This document shows, piece by piece, positions 9,214-18,573 of a stretch of DNA of 64,000 bases (its first letter is position 1; every line of letters starts with the position of its first letter). This DNA is from Bacilli bacterium (GTDB lineage: Bacteria > Bacillota_I > Bacilli_A > RFN20 > CAG-631), in the NCBI GenBank assembly GCA_900754115.1, contig CAAEBM010000057.1, forward strand, positions 76,420 to 140,419. Direction: 5' to 3'. Made by a program: the position numbers and the translations under genes. The notes below the pieces were generated by a model, which had not been told where the DNA came from, searched no databases, and saw only the letters and a list, made by a program, of their open reading frames with translations.

Positions 9214-11067
9214 ATGAATCATATTCGCTCTTTTTTTGCCAATGAAATCGAAGTTCAAGGTTGGCTTAGACAACAATTAAAATTACAAGCAGAAGGATTA
9301 AGTGGACATTTAGATGAAATTTGGCCAGACATTGCGCAAAGTGCCTGGATTGGAAAAGATAAAGAAGGATGGGAACGTCTTCCCTATTGGTTAGATGGTT
9401 TTATTCCTTTGGCCTATTTATTAAAAGAAGAAGCTTTAATTAAAAAAGTTCAATTTTATATTCAAACGATTATGAATCGACAACAAGAGGATGGTTGGAT
9501 TTGCCCTTGCCCGCAACAAGAAAGACAAAATTATGATTTATGGGCCGTTTTTTTAATCTGTAAAGTGTTGCATGTTTACTATCAATGCAGTCAAGATGAA
9601 AAAGTTGTAGACGTTCTTTATGCGGTCTTTAAAAATTTATATGATTTATTCAAAAAAAATGAAATCTATTTAAAACATTGGGACCAATATCGCTATTTTG
9701 AATGCTTTATGTCCTTAGAATGGTTATATGATTTAAAAAAAGAACCATGGATGCTTGAATTAGCTAGCATACTAAATGAACAAGGAATTCATTATGAAGA
9801 TTTATTAGAAACCTTAAAAGAAACGAGAACAAAATGGAATTTACAAACACATGGAGTCAATGTGGCTATGGCTTTAAAGCAAGAAGCAGTCACTCATCGA
9901 CTTTTGCAACAACCTTATCAAGACATTGCTGAAAAAATGTGGCAAATTTTAATGGAATATCATGGAACACCTATCGGCATTTTTACTTGTGATGAATGCC
10001 TTTCTGAAAAAAGTCCGATTCAAGGTAGTGAACTTTGTAGTGTCGTTGAATTAATGTTTTCTTTAGAAATGTTATTTGAAAAAACAAAAGATCCAAAATG
10101 GATTGATCGCCTGGAAAAAGTTGCTTTCAATGCCCTTCCTGCCACTTTAAGTGAAGATTTATGGACCCACCAATATGACCAAATGGTCAATCAAATTCAA
10201 TGTAGCCCTTTTTCTTCCCGTTCCATATTTTTAACAAATGGGACGGAAGCGCATTTATTTGGTCTAGAACCAAATTATGGCTGTTGTACAGCCAATTTTA
10301 ACCAAGGCTGGCCCAAATATGCTTGTTTTTGTTTTCAACGCTGTGATGAAGGAATTATTCATGCATCTTTAACTTCAGGTCATATCAAAACGATGATTCA
10401 ACAAGTTCCCGTTGAGGTTCGTGTCACTACTCATTATCCTTTTTCTTGTGAAATTCATTATGAGATTGTAACGGATAAAGAAGTAGAGTTTACTTTTTAT
10501 ATTTATATTCCTCATTGGGCAAAAGAAATTCAATTCAATGGTGAAAAAATAAAAAAACAACCTTTTTTGAAAATACATAAAAAATGGGAAGGAAAACAAT
10601 CTTTTACTTTACAATTGTTTGCTACTTTTCATTATCAACCATATGACGATTGCTTATGGACTTTAGAATATGGTCCTCTTGTCTTTTCTTTACCCATTGA
10701 AAGTCGTTGGGAAAAGCATGAATACACTTTTAATGGTGTGACAAGAAAATTTCCTTATTGTGACTATCATGTCTATCGTGAAAGTGATTATAATTATGCT
10801 TTTGTTCAAGAAAAATGCAAACTCATCTTTGATTCTAATACTAAAAATCCTTTTTCTTTTAAAAATCCAGGTCTTCTTATTCAGACAAAAATGCAAAAAA
10901 TTCAATGGCCTTATGAAGAAGGATATGAAAATGTTTGTGCTAAACATCCTTTATCCCTATCCCCTATTGGAACAGAAGAAATCATTTCATTAAAACCTTA
11001 TGGAAGTTGCAAATTGCGCATGACAGCCATGCCATTACTACCTCAAAAAGGAAATCATAATAATTAA
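9214..11067 (+). CDS. GH127/DUF1680-type glycoside hydrolase (beta-L-arabinofuranosidase family)
   Basis: 617-residue alpha-barrel glycosidase. The N-terminus carries the family block LPYWLDGFIPLAYLL. Cys and Glu positions known to form the zinc/catalytic site of GH127 are present: GSELCSVVELMF (Glu-x-Cys) and YGCCTANFNQGWPKYA (Cys-Cys plus Asn). A beta-sandwich region follows in the last 200 residues. There is no signal peptide, so it should act on imported oligosaccharides; arabinofuranosides are the likeliest substrate by family, but the family also contains other activities. ATG 9214 is chosen because a perfect AGGAGG ends 6 nt before it; an upstream in-frame ATG at 9181 has no site. No transporter or regulator for sugar uptake adjoins it. 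Confidence 0.82.
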   Translation: MNHIRSFFANEIEVQGWLRQQLKLQAEGLSGHLDEIWPDIAQSAWIGKDKEGWERLPYWLDGFIPLAYLLKEEALIKKVQFYIQTIMNRQQEDGWICPCPQQERQNYDLWAVFLICKVLHVYYQCSQDEKVVDVLYAVFKNLYDLFKKNEIYLKHWDQYRYFECFMSLEWLYDLKKEPWMLELASILNEQGIHYEDLLETLKETRTKWNLQTHGVNVAMALKQEAVTHRLLQQPYQDIAEKMWQILMEYHGTPIGIFTCDECLSEKSPIQGSELCSVVELMFSLEMLFEKTKDPKWIDRLEKVAFNALPATLSEDLWTHQYDQMVNQIQCSPFSSRSIFLTNGTEAHLFGLEPNYGCCTANFNQGWPKYACFCFQRCDEGIIHASLTSGHIKTMIQQVPVEVRVTTHYPFSCEIHYEIVTDKEVEFTFYIYIPHWAKEIQFNGEKIKKQPFLKIHKKWEGKQSFTLQLFATFHYQPYDDCLWTLEYGPLVFSLPIESRWEKHEYTFNGVTRKFPYCDYHVYRESDYNYAFVQEKCKLIFDSNTKNPFSFKNPGLLIQTKMQKIQWPYEEGYENVCAKHPLSLSPIGTEEIISLKPYGSCKLRMTAMPLLPQKGNHNN

Positions 11068-11238
11068 TTTAAAATTTTTATCGCAATCTTTTTAATGTTT
11101 GTACTCTTAAAATGATAATCAATTACGACCTCTTCTTTTTTTCTAGTGGAGTGATTTTAAAAAATTCAATATCGTATTTCGTTAAATAAAAGTCACATTT
11201 AAAAATATTTTTTTAACCATTTTACCTTCCTAATAGTA

Positions 11239-11275
11239 AAAAAGGCGCACTACTTATTAAAGTAATGCGCTTTTT
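11239..11275. terminator. Bidirectional intrinsic terminator between GH127 gene and hsp20
   Basis: An 11-bp stem GCGCACTACTT/AAGTAATGCGC (one G-U position) with a 4-nt loop is flanked by A-run and T-run, so it can stop transcripts from both sides. The 170 bp before it hold no gene that I can see. Confidence 0.85.
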
Positions 11276-11293
11276 ATTATTTTTTTAGATATC

Positions 11294-11719
11294 TTATTCA
11301 ATAGGAATAAATTGATTTTCTTTTCTTTCTTTTTCTTCTCTTTTTTCAATTTTTAAAGTCAAAACCCCATTTTCAAGCTTTGCATGAATGTCCTTTTCTT
11401 GGATATTTTCTCCTAAATAAAAGCTACGAGAATAAGAACCATAGTGTCTTTCTTTATGAATATATTTTCCATGTTGTTCTTTTTGGTCATTTTCATCATG
11501 GAAAGTTGCACTAATCTTCAAATAGCCATCATTTAAAGAAATTTTAATATCTTCTTTTTTAATTTCAGGAACATCCATTTTTAATTGATAATGGTCTCCT
11601 TCATCTTTAATATCAGTTTTCATCATTTGGTTATAATTTCTTTCACTAGAAAAGAAATCATCAAAGAAAGGATCCATAAAGTCAAATGGGTCATGACGTT
11701 TAGTAAGATAATTACGCAT
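11294..11719 (-). CDS. hsp20: Small heat-shock protein Hsp20 (alpha-crystallin family)
   Basis: 141-residue ATP-independent chaperone that holds unfolding proteins. The alpha-crystallin domain runs from about residue 35 to 130: DHYQLKMDVPEIKKEDIKI, GYLKISA, and near its end the family motif LENGVLTLKIEK, followed by the short C-terminal IPIE-type anchor (FIPIE). A Phe/Asp-rich N-terminus (DPFDFMDPFFDDFF) is typical. ATG 11719 follows GGAGG by 8 nt; an upstream TTG overlaps that site. Two CIRCE-like operators surround its promoter, so HrcA repression with heat induction is expected. It sits where hslVU often follows xerC in Bacillus. Confidence 0.95.
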   Translation of the reverse strand: MRNYLTKRHDPFDFMDPFFDDFFSSERNYNQMMKTDIKDEGDHYQLKMDVPEIKKEDIKISLNDGYLKISATFHDENDQKEQHGKYIHKERHYGSYSRSFYLGENIQEKDIHAKLENGVLTLKIEKREEKERKENQFIPIE

Positions 11720-11742
11720 AGTGTATTCCTCCAATCCTTACT

Positions 11743-11769
11743 TTAGCACTCTTTGTACCCAAGTGCTAA
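11743..11769 (-). promoter_or_regulatory. CIRCE operator (HrcA site), proximal copy
   Basis: TTAGCACTC-N9-AAGTGCTAA matches the CIRCE consensus TTAGCACTC-N9-GAGTGCTAA with one mismatch. It lies between the -10 box and the hsp20 RBS. Confidence 0.92.
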
Positions 11770-11773
11770 TTAT

Positions 11774-11801
11774 ATTATACAACCATTTTTAGCAATGTCA
11801 A
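11774..11801 (-). promoter_or_regulatory. hsp20 promoter
   Basis: On the minus strand TTGACA (11801-11796) and TATAAT (11779-11774) are separated by 16 bp, a near-perfect housekeeping sigma promoter. It is framed by the two CIRCE-like elements. Confidence 0.85.
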
Positions 11802-11815
11802 TACTTGAGTGCTAA
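11789..11815 (-). promoter_or_regulatory. Second, imperfect CIRCE-like element over the -35 box
   Basis: TTAGCAATG-N9-GAGTGCTAA: the distal arm is exact, the other keeps 7 of 9 bases, and the spacer is exactly 9 nt. It covers the -35 TTGACA. Confidence 0.75.
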
Positions 11816-11852
11816 TTTTTTACATTTTTTATTTTGCCCAAAAAATAAAATT

Positions 11853-12776
11853 TTATACCTCTACTTTTTCTTTTAATCTTTTGGCCAAAGGATGATTGGA
11901 CTCATAAACTTCTTTTAATCTTTTTTTACTAATATGCGTATAGATTTGCGTTGTAGATAAACTTTCATGACCTAATAATTCTTGAACCATTTTTAAATCT
12001 GCATTTTGATTTAATAAATAAGTTGCAAATGTGTGCCGAAGCATATGAGGGGACACTTTAAAAGGAGTCGCTGCTTGATTGGCACGATTTTGCAAAAGAA
12101 CTTGAACCATTCTAGGAGTTAAACGATGTCCATTTTGATTGACAAATAACGCTTGTTGTGTTGGATTTTTTTGCAAAAGTTGCCCATAAGCATAATTTAA
12201 ATATTCTTTTAAATAACTTTGTGCACTTTTTTGAAAATAGACACGTCTTTCTTTATTTCCTTTTCCAATGACTCGAATGACTTGCTCTTCTAAATCGACA
12301 TCTTCTACATTTAATTGGCATAATTCACTGACACGCATTCCACTTTGAAATAACAAAGCTACAATACATTGATTTCGAATTCCTAGTTCATATTTTTTTT
12401 CACAAATATGCAATAAGGATTGCACTTGTTCTAAAAATAAATCTTTAGGTAAAGGCTTATCCATTTTTAATAAAGGAATCGTTAAAAGTGGATTTTCAAT
12501 ATCTAATTCATTTCGTTTAATGTAATAAGTATAAAACCCTCGCAATGAAATGATTTTGCGATTGATACTTCTTTTGTTTAGTTGTTTTTGATGCAAAAAT
12601 GTTAAATAATATTGAAATAATTCTTCATCTACTTCTTCAATTTTTGTTTCTTGTTGGTTTAAAAAAGTTAAAAAAAGTTTTAAATCTCTTTGATAGGAAA
12701 GCGCAGTTTGTAAAGAATACCCTTTTATTTGTAATAAATATTCCCCATATTGAGCAATTACAGCATCATTTTCCAT
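11853..12776 (-). CDS. xerC: Tyrosine recombinase XerC (CodV-like)
   Basis: 307-residue site-specific recombinase that resolves chromosome dimers at dif. The N-terminal SAM-like domain (about 1-95, YLLQIKGYSLQTALSYQRDL) binds the core site. The catalytic domain shows the first Arg in SGMRVSELCQL, the HxxR motif in HMLRHTFATYLL, His in LLGHESL and the nucleophile Tyr in TTQIYTHIS. Its start overlaps the end of trmFO by 19 bp, as in the topA-trmFO-xerC order of Bacillus, which favours XerC over a phage integrase. The second Xer protein is not in the window. Confidence 0.92.
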   Translation of the reverse strand: MENDAVIAQYGEYLLQIKGYSLQTALSYQRDLKLFLTFLNQQETKIEEVDEELFQYYLTFLHQKQLNKRSINRKIISLRGFYTYYIKRNELDIENPLLTIPLLKMDKPLPKDLFLEQVQSLLHICEKKYELGIRNQCIVALLFQSGMRVSELCQLNVEDVDLEEQVIRVIGKGNKERRVYFQKSAQSYLKEYLNYAYGQLLQKNPTQQALFVNQNGHRLTPRMVQVLLQNRANQAATPFKVSPHMLRHTFATYLLNQNADLKMVQELLGHESLSTTQIYTHISKKRLKEVYESNHPLAKRLKEKVEV

Positions 12777-14035
12777 TTTTCTATCGCCTCGATACTCTTT
12801 TGTGCCAATATTTTTTTATCTTCTTTGAATTGTAAAATGCCATAGTTTGCATTCATCGGTTGAAACTTTTTTTGAGAAGCATGACTGATATAATGGCATA
12901 AACTTCCAAGCATCGTTTCTAAAGGAAGTGTCAATAAAGGTTGATTTTTTAAAAAGCGAACCGCATTGATTCCCGCTAAAATGCCACTAGCGGCAGATTC
13001 AACATAACCTTCTACTCCTATCATTTGCCCTGCAATAAAGAGATCTTTTCTTTTTTTACATTGTAAAGTCGCTTCTAACAATTTTGGAGAACATAAATAA
13101 GTATTGCGATGCATGACTCCATATCGTGCAAAAGTTGCATTTTCTAATCCGGGAATCATTGAAAAAATCCTTTTTTGTTCTTTAAATAACAAATTGGTTT
13201 GAAAACCAACAAGATTATATAATTCATCTGCGACATCATCCTGTCTTAGTTGAACTACCGCAAAAGGCCTTTCTTTATCCTTTTGTTCTAAACCGACAGG
13301 TTTTAATGGTCCAAAAGTTAATGTTTTAAATCCTCTTTTTGCCATGGCTTCTATGGGCATACATCCTTCAAAGTAAATTTCTTTTTCAAAAGAATGTAAA
13401 GCCACTGTTTCACCATTGACTAATTCATGATAAAAATTAAAAAATTCTTCTTTTGTCATGGGACAATTTAAATAATCAGCAGTCCCTTTATCATAGCGAT
13501 CTTTATAATATACTTTACTAAAATCAATGCTATTTTTGTACACTAAAGGTGCTGCAGCATCGTAAAAATATAAATCTTCTTCTAAAAATAATTCTTTTAA
13601 AGATTGTGATAAACCCAAAGAAGTTAAAGGCCCTGTTGCTAAAACGACAATGCCTTGAGGTAAAGAGGTCACTTCTTGCGTAATCACCTCGATAAGAGGA
13701 TGCTTTTTTAAAGTTTCTGTGACCGCTTTAGCAAATAATTGCCGGTCAACTGCCAAAGCTTGTCCTGCTTGAACTCTTGTCTTATCTGCACATTGAAGAA
13801 TTATACTATCGAGATAGCGCATTTCTTCTTTTAATAGTCCACAAGCATTTTCTAAATCATTTGATTTTAATGAATTGCTGCAGACAAGTTCTGCAAAATC
13901 AGCTGTATGATGAGCCCCTGTACTTTTTATGGGACGTTGCTCATATAATTTTACTTTTATTCCACGTTTAGCAATTTGATAAGCGGCTTCACTGCCTGCA
14001 AGTCCTGCACCAATGACATGAATAGTATCTTGCAT
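12758..14035 (-). CDS. trmFO: tRNA (uracil-54) methyltransferase TrmFO, folate/FAD-dependent
   Basis: 425 residues. It methylates U54 in the T-loop of tRNA with methylene-tetrahydrofolate and FADH2. The N-terminal FAD-binding motif GAGLAGSEAAY is followed by the GidA-like KLYEQRPIKSTGAHHT block and the Cys-bearing ELVCSNSLKSN; a second conserved block is AGQMIGVEGYVESAASG. The length is that of the family. An AAGGAGG site precedes ATG 14035. It is in the topA-trmFO-xerC cluster but is separated from topA by a terminator-like hairpin. Confidence 0.96.
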   Translation of the reverse strand: MQDTIHVIGAGLAGSEAAYQIAKRGIKVKLYEQRPIKSTGAHHTADFAELVCSNSLKSNDLENACGLLKEEMRYLDSIILQCADKTRVQAGQALAVDRQLFAKAVTETLKKHPLIEVITQEVTSLPQGIVVLATGPLTSLGLSQSLKELFLEEDLYFYDAAAPLVYKNSIDFSKVYYKDRYDKGTADYLNCPMTKEEFFNFYHELVNGETVALHSFEKEIYFEGCMPIEAMAKRGFKTLTFGPLKPVGLEQKDKERPFAVVQLRQDDVADELYNLVGFQTNLLFKEQKRIFSMIPGLENATFARYGVMHRNTYLCSPKLLEATLQCKKRKDLFIAGQMIGVEGYVESAASGILAGINAVRFLKNQPLLTLPLETMLGSLCHYISHASQKKFQPMNANYGILQFKEDKKILAQKSIEAIEKWKMML

Positions 14036-14067
14036 CTTCGTTACCTCCTTTAACTGTTTTTATTATA

Positions 14068-14091
14068 ACAAAAAAGCATCTTAGGATGCTT
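14068..14091 (-). terminator. Hairpin terminator overlapping the topA stop codon
   Basis: AAGCATC/GATGCTT stem with the topA TAA in the loop, then a T-run on the minus strand. trmFO follows immediately, so read-through or a promoter inside this gap is needed. Confidence 0.7.
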
Positions 14092-16042
14092 CTTTTTTTT
14101 CAGTGTATTTACATTTTGGATAATTACTACATGCTAAAAAACTACCATAACGACTTTTACGAATCACTAAATGACCAGTATGACATAATGGACATTCTCG
14201 ATCAATTGGATTTTCTTCTTTTAAAATATATTTGCAGTTAGGATAGCCACTACAAGCATAAAAGTTCCCATATCTTCCTTTTCTTAATACTAGTTCTTTT
14301 CCACATTTTGGACAGAGTTGACCATTTGTTTGCAACTCTTTTTTGATAACAGGCATCGTTTCATAAGCCTTTTCGACTTCTTTTTCAAATGGTTGATAAA
14401 AGTCTTGTAAAACGGTCACTTTATCCTTTTGTCCAGTTGCAATTTCATCTAGTGTCGTCTCCATTTGTGAAGTATATTCTACATCCATAATGTCATTGAA
14501 ATACTCTTGTAATTTTTGAGTCGTCACAATTCCTTGTTGAGTTGGAATAAAACTTCCTTTTTCAATGGTGACATAATCACGAACTTTTATCGTATCAATA
14601 ATCGTCGCATAGGTACTAGGACGTCCAATTCCTAAACGTTCCATCGTTTGAATTAAACGCGCTTCATTGTAACGATAAGGTGGTTTGGTTTCTTGTTGTT
14701 TAGCGTTTAGTTTATGTTCGCCAATAATAGAATTAGCAGTCACTTCTACATTTAAACTCTCTCTTTGAACCTTTTCAAATTCATTATAAACTTTTGTAAA
14801 GCCATCAAATGTCGTCTTTTCTCCAACCGCTATAAAGCGATATCCTTCACAATTTAAATAGACTTTGTCTTGTTGATAAACTTCTTCTTTCATCATTGAA
14901 CACATGGTCCGATAATATATCAATTTATATAGTTTATATTCATCTTTTCCTAAATGTTCTTTAATTTGGTCTGGTACTAAATGAATGTCTGTTGGTCGAA
15001 TTCCTTCATGTGCATCTTGCACATTGGTCTTTCCATTGCTTTTATTACCCACTTTAGCCACTCCAACATACGATTCGCCATAATTTTCTTCAATATATTT
15101 TTTAGCCGAACTGATAAACAAAGGATTAATTCGCACACTATCTGTTCTCATATAGGTGATTAAACCGACATTTCCGTTTCCTAAATCGACTCCTTCATAC
15201 AACTTTTGAGCCATGCGCATCGTCTTTTTACTATCAAATTTATAAAAATTATAGGCATCTTGTTGTAAACTAGAAGTGATATGTACTGGTTTAGAAAATC
15301 TTCTTTTTTCTTCAGAAACAACGGTTTCTAAAACCATTTTCTTTTTCTTTAAAGCATCGATAAAGTCTTGCGCTTCTTGTAAGGTTTTAAAGTGAACTTC
15401 TTTATCTTGAGCATCAATGTGTTGAATTTTTACTTCTACTCCATCAATTAAAACAGAGCCATGTACTAAAAAATATTCTTCTTTTTGAAAATCATTGATT
15501 TCTTGTTCTCTTTCCACAATTAATTTTAAAACGACAGATTGAACTCGTCCTGCTGATGGAGAGGAAATCTTTTTTTTCAATAAAGTGGAAAGTTTAAAGC
15601 CAATAATGCGATCTAAAATTCGTCTTGTCTCTTGGCTTTTTACCAAATTCATATCAATGAATCGTGGATTAGCAAATGCTTCTTGAATGGCTCGTTTTGT
15701 GATTTCATGGAATTCAACTCGTTTGGTTTGATTGACATCTAAATTTAATACTTCTGCTAAATGCCAAGAAATAGCTTCTCCTTCACGATCTGGGTCGGTT
15801 GCTAAAAAAACTTCTTCAGCTTCGTTGGTTTCTTTTTTTAAGCGTTTAATCATTGCTGATTTTTTCTTATCAATTTCATAAACGGGAGTAAATTGATTTT
15901 CTATATCGACACCTAAATTATCTACTCCTGTAATTGCTAAATCACGAATATGGCCAAAAGAAGACAAAACATGATAATTGGAACCTAAATATTTCATGAT
16001 TGTTTTAGATTTTGTTGGTGATTCAACAATGACCAATTTCAT
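14081..16042 (-). CDS. topA: DNA topoisomerase I
   Basis: 653-residue type IA topoisomerase that relaxes negative supercoils. The TOPRIM domain opens with KLVIVESPTKSKTI and carries the acidic DPDREGEAISWHL. The active-site Tyr is in GLITYMRTDS. Two C-terminal four-Cys zinc ribbons are visible (CPKCGKELVLRKGRYGNFY and CPLCHTGHLVIRKSRYGSF, each with a later Cys pair). ATG 16042 is chosen: GGAGG lies 11 nt upstream, while a GTG at 16054 would overlap that site. Followed by trmFO and xerC as in Bacillus. Confidence 0.96.
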   Translation of the reverse strand: MKLVIVESPTKSKTIMKYLGSNYHVLSSFGHIRDLAITGVDNLGVDIENQFTPVYEIDKKKSAMIKRLKKETNEAEEVFLATDPDREGEAISWHLAEVLNLDVNQTKRVEFHEITKRAIQEAFANPRFIDMNLVKSQETRRILDRIIGFKLSTLLKKKISSPSAGRVQSVVLKLIVEREQEINDFQKEEYFLVHGSVLIDGVEVKIQHIDAQDKEVHFKTLQEAQDFIDALKKKKMVLETVVSEEKRRFSKPVHITSSLQQDAYNFYKFDSKKTMRMAQKLYEGVDLGNGNVGLITYMRTDSVRINPLFISSAKKYIEENYGESYVGVAKVGNKSNGKTNVQDAHEGIRPTDIHLVPDQIKEHLGKDEYKLYKLIYYRTMCSMMKEEVYQQDKVYLNCEGYRFIAVGEKTTFDGFTKVYNEFEKVQRESLNVEVTANSIIGEHKLNAKQQETKPPYRYNEARLIQTMERLGIGRPSTYATIIDTIKVRDYVTIEKGSFIPTQQGIVTTQKLQEYFNDIMDVEYTSQMETTLDEIATGQKDKVTVLQDFYQPFEKEVEKAYETMPVIKKELQTNGQLCPKCGKELVLRKGRYGNFYACSGYPNCKYILKEENPIDRECPLCHTGHLVIRKSRYGSFLACSNYPKCKYTEKKEAS

Positions 16043-16158
16043 AAAAATTAGCACCTCCGCGTCGATACTCTTTCATTTTTACTACATTTAACCATTAAAG
16101 TCAATGCTATTTTTTATAACTTTATTCCTTAATATTAAAAATAATATTAAAATTTTTA

Positions 16159-16911
16159 TCATTCTAAGATATCTTTTGCCTCTTCAATTAATTTAGCTCC
16201 TTGTTTAATTAAATAATTACAACCACTTTTTTGATTCGCCATGGTAGGCACACATCCCACATCTTTTCCATATTCTAATGCATAAGTTACTGTATTCATT
16301 GTTCCAGAATGAAAGGATGCTTCAATGACTACCAAATGATGACAACAAGCAGCAATTAAACGATTTCGCAATAAAAAGTCTATAGGGAGAGGAATTTTTT
16401 TATTAGGGTATTCACTAATGAGCAATCCTTCTTGTTTTATTCTTTGATATAAATCTTGATTTTTTTTAGGATAACAATAATCAATCCCTGAACCTAAAAC
16501 AGCAATGGTCTTGATTTGATGCATTAACGCATAATGATGTACCAATCCATCTATTCCTTTTGCTAAACCACTGATAAGACAACAAGGGGTTGATTTTAAC
16601 TCTTTTACTAAAGACTCACACATTTCTTTTCCATATAAAGAAGGATTGCGAGTTCCTATTAAAGCGATAAGATGTGAATGATTTAATAACGATAAATCTC
16701 CATAATAGTAAAGTACCCATGGTGGATTATAAATATTTTTTAGTAATTCTGGGTAATTTGGATCTATTAAAGTTACATATTGAGATAGGATTTTTTGTTC
16801 AATGTCTATTAAATCTTTGGGAGCAACTTTTTCTTTTTGTTTAATAGCTTGATAAATTTTTTTATAATCTCCTTGATATTTTAAAGAAAAATAAAGCAAT
16901 ATTTTACGCAT
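16159..16911 (-). CDS. dprA: DNA processing protein DprA/Smf
   Basis: 250 residues, shorter than most DprA proteins (about 280-370). It has the Rossmann-like core that binds single-stranded DNA and loads RecA in transformation: IALIGTRNPSLYG, the signature ISGLAKGIDGLVHHYAL, SGIDYCYPKKNQDLYQ, and FLLRNRLIAA. The C-terminal winged-helix domain present in longer members is absent. ATG 16911 is preferred to GTG 16923, which lies within the weak AGGGTG site. It stands between rnhB and topA as in many Bacilli. Natural competence itself cannot be judged from this window. Confidence 0.92.
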   Translation of the reverse strand: MRKILLYFSLKYQGDYKKIYQAIKQKEKVAPKDLIDIEQKILSQYVTLIDPNYPELLKNIYNPPWVLYYYGDLSLLNHSHLIALIGTRNPSLYGKEMCESLVKELKSTPCCLISGLAKGIDGLVHHYALMHQIKTIAVLGSGIDYCYPKKNQDLYQRIKQEGLLISEYPNKKIPLPIDFLLRNRLIAACCHHLVVIEASFHSGTMNTVTYALEYGKDVGCVPTMANQKSGCNYLIKQGAKLIEEAKDILE

Positions 16912-16948
16912 GATTGCTATCACCCTATTTTAATTATAGACAAGCAAA

Positions 16949-16978
16949 TAAAAAAGGCTTTAAATGAATTAAAACCTT
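16949..16978 (-). terminator. Possible terminator after rnhB
   Basis: AAGGTTTT/AAAGCCTT stem (one G-U pair) ending in a T-run on the minus strand, directly after the rnhB stop. Confidence 0.5.
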
Positions 16979-17639
16979 ATTTATTTAAAATTTCTTCCAT
17001 ATCATCTAAAGTAATTTGAACATCTTGATGAATATAGTTACTAATTGGCGAATAAGTTTTACGATGAATCGGTAAAATTCCTAATTGTGCTACTGCTTGT
17101 ACATGTTTTTCAGTACAATAACCTTTGTTTTTATCTAAAAAATAACCTGGATATTGTTCATTATAGCCAATCATGATATCATCCCGCGTCACTTTAGCTA
17201 AAATGGAAGCAGCAGCAATGGTAACGGATTTTTGATCGCCTTTGATAATGGCTTCTAAAGGTCGATCATGAATAGAAGGCAACGGCATCGCATCGGTCAA
17301 AATTGCTTCTGGCACAAGTTTTAATCTTTTAATGGCTCGTTCCATTCCGATTTGTGTTGCTTTATAGATGTTGTATTGATCCACTTCTTCTACACTGATG
17401 ATTTCTATAGCATAATCTAAAGCATCTCGTTTAATCACTTCAAAAAGTTTTCTACGTTGCTTATCCGTCAATAATTTGGAATCATTAATTTCATAATTAT
17501 CATAAAAAGTAGGAAAAATGACTGCAGCAACGACAAGTGGTCCAGCAATAGAACCTCTTCCAGCTTCATCTAATCCGACAACGTATTCCATTCCTTGCCA
17601 CCAGTATTGTTTTTCATATTCAAAACCAGCCATCGTCAT
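16977..17639 (-). CDS. rnhB: Ribonuclease HII
   Basis: 220 residues. It removes RNA, including single ribonucleotides, from RNA-DNA hybrids. The acidic DEDD site is visible: YVVGLDEAGRGSIAGPLVVAAV gives Asp and Glu (the core is GLDEAGRGS), ILTDAMPLP gives the third acid, and the conserved IIKGDQKSVTIAAASILAKV block follows (shown here as GDQKSVTIAAASILAKV). Two in-frame ATGs, 17639 and 17633, lie 4 and 10 nt after GAGG; either may be used. The gene overlaps the end of rbgA by 20 bp, which is the usual rbgA-rnhB neighbour pair. Confidence 0.95.
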   Translation of the reverse strand: MTMAGFEYEKQYWWQGMEYVVGLDEAGRGSIAGPLVVAAVIFPTFYDNYEINDSKLLTDKQRRKLFEVIKRDALDYAIEIISVEEVDQYNIYKATQIGMERAIKRLKLVPEAILTDAMPLPSIHDRPLEAIIKGDQKSVTIAAASILAKVTRDDIMIGYNEQYPGYFLDKNKGYCTEKHVQAVAQLGILPIHRKTYSPISNYIHQDVQITLDDMEEILNK

Positions 17640-18507
17640 GACACCTCTCTAATGTTATTTTCCCTATTATACCATTTTTTAAGTCATTTAAAATGGTATT
17701 TTCACTTCGTTTATAATCTTTTTTATCATTTTGAAATAAATACCCTCTTTTTAACGCTAATTTTTCTAAAAAATCCTCAACATCTTCTTCAAAAGGGATT
17801 GCATAATGTTCTTCTAATTGAACCCGGTAGTGCTTTGCTAAAAAAAACAAAGCAACTTTAACCAATTCAAAGGATGGAAGTATTTCTTCTTTAATAGACC
17901 CTAATAAAGCGAGTTTCACTCCATTTTGATTTTCTTTTAAATTAGGCCATAACACTCCTGGTGTATCTAACAAATCTAAATCTTTACAATGAATCCATTG
18001 TTGTGCTTTTGTAAAACCTGGTCGATTGGCAACTCCAGCACTTTTTCTTTTGGCTAACGCATTGATTAAAGTCGATTTGCCCACATTAGGAATCCCTACA
18101 ATCATTGCCCGAATCGTTTTTGGTTTTAGCCCTCTTTTTTGATCTTTTAAAATTAAAGGGTAAGTAATTTCTTTGATTTTATTTAAAATTAATGGAATCG
18201 AGTCTTTTTTGGATAAATCAACAAATAAAGCGGGAATTTGTTTTCTTTCCATTTCTTTTTTCCATTCATTAGTACATTTGTCATCAGCTAAATCAATTTT
18301 TGTAAAGATTTTTAAAAAATATTTCTTTTGTTGGTATTCTTGAAGAATTGGATTAGTTGTCGCTAAAGGCGCTCGGCTATCGACTAATTCTAAAATGATG
18401 TCCACTAAATTCATTTTTTCCTTCATTTGCCGCAATGCTTTAGCCATGTGTCCTGGGAACCAGTTGATTACACTTTTATGCAACCCCTTATCATTATTTT
18501 CACTCAT
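17620..18507 (-). CDS. rbgA: Ribosome biogenesis GTPase RbgA (YlqF)
   Basis: 295-residue circularly permuted GTPase needed for late assembly of the 50S subunit. Permutation is visible: the G4-type motif FTKIDLADD comes first, then G1 GIPNVGKSTLINAL and G3 DTPGVLWP. The N-terminus INWFPGHMAKALRQM is diagnostic of RbgA. ATG 18507 follows AAGGTG at a good distance; an upstream ATG (18525) has no site. It is co-oriented and overlapping with rnhB. Confidence 0.95.
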   Translation of the reverse strand: MSENNDKGLHKSVINWFPGHMAKALRQMKEKMNLVDIILELVDSRAPLATTNPILQEYQQKKYFLKIFTKIDLADDKCTNEWKKEMERKQIPALFVDLSKKDSIPLILNKIKEITYPLILKDQKRGLKPKTIRAMIVGIPNVGKSTLINALAKRKSAGVANRPGFTKAQQWIHCKDLDLLDTPGVLWPNLKENQNGVKLALLGSIKEEILPSFELVKVALFFLAKHYRVQLEEHYAIPFEEDVEDFLEKLALKRGYLFQNDKKDYKRSENTILNDLKNGIIGKITLERCHDDGWF

Positions 18508-18573
18508 TTTTTTCACCTTCTTCATTCTAACTAGCTAACTCAAACATTTCTTTCTCATCTTTAATAATCTTTA

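Noticed and set aside
11853..12776. Tyrosine recombinase as a phage or island integrase
   Set aside because: Its overlap with trmFO and the topA-trmFO-xerC order identify it as the housekeeping Xer protein.
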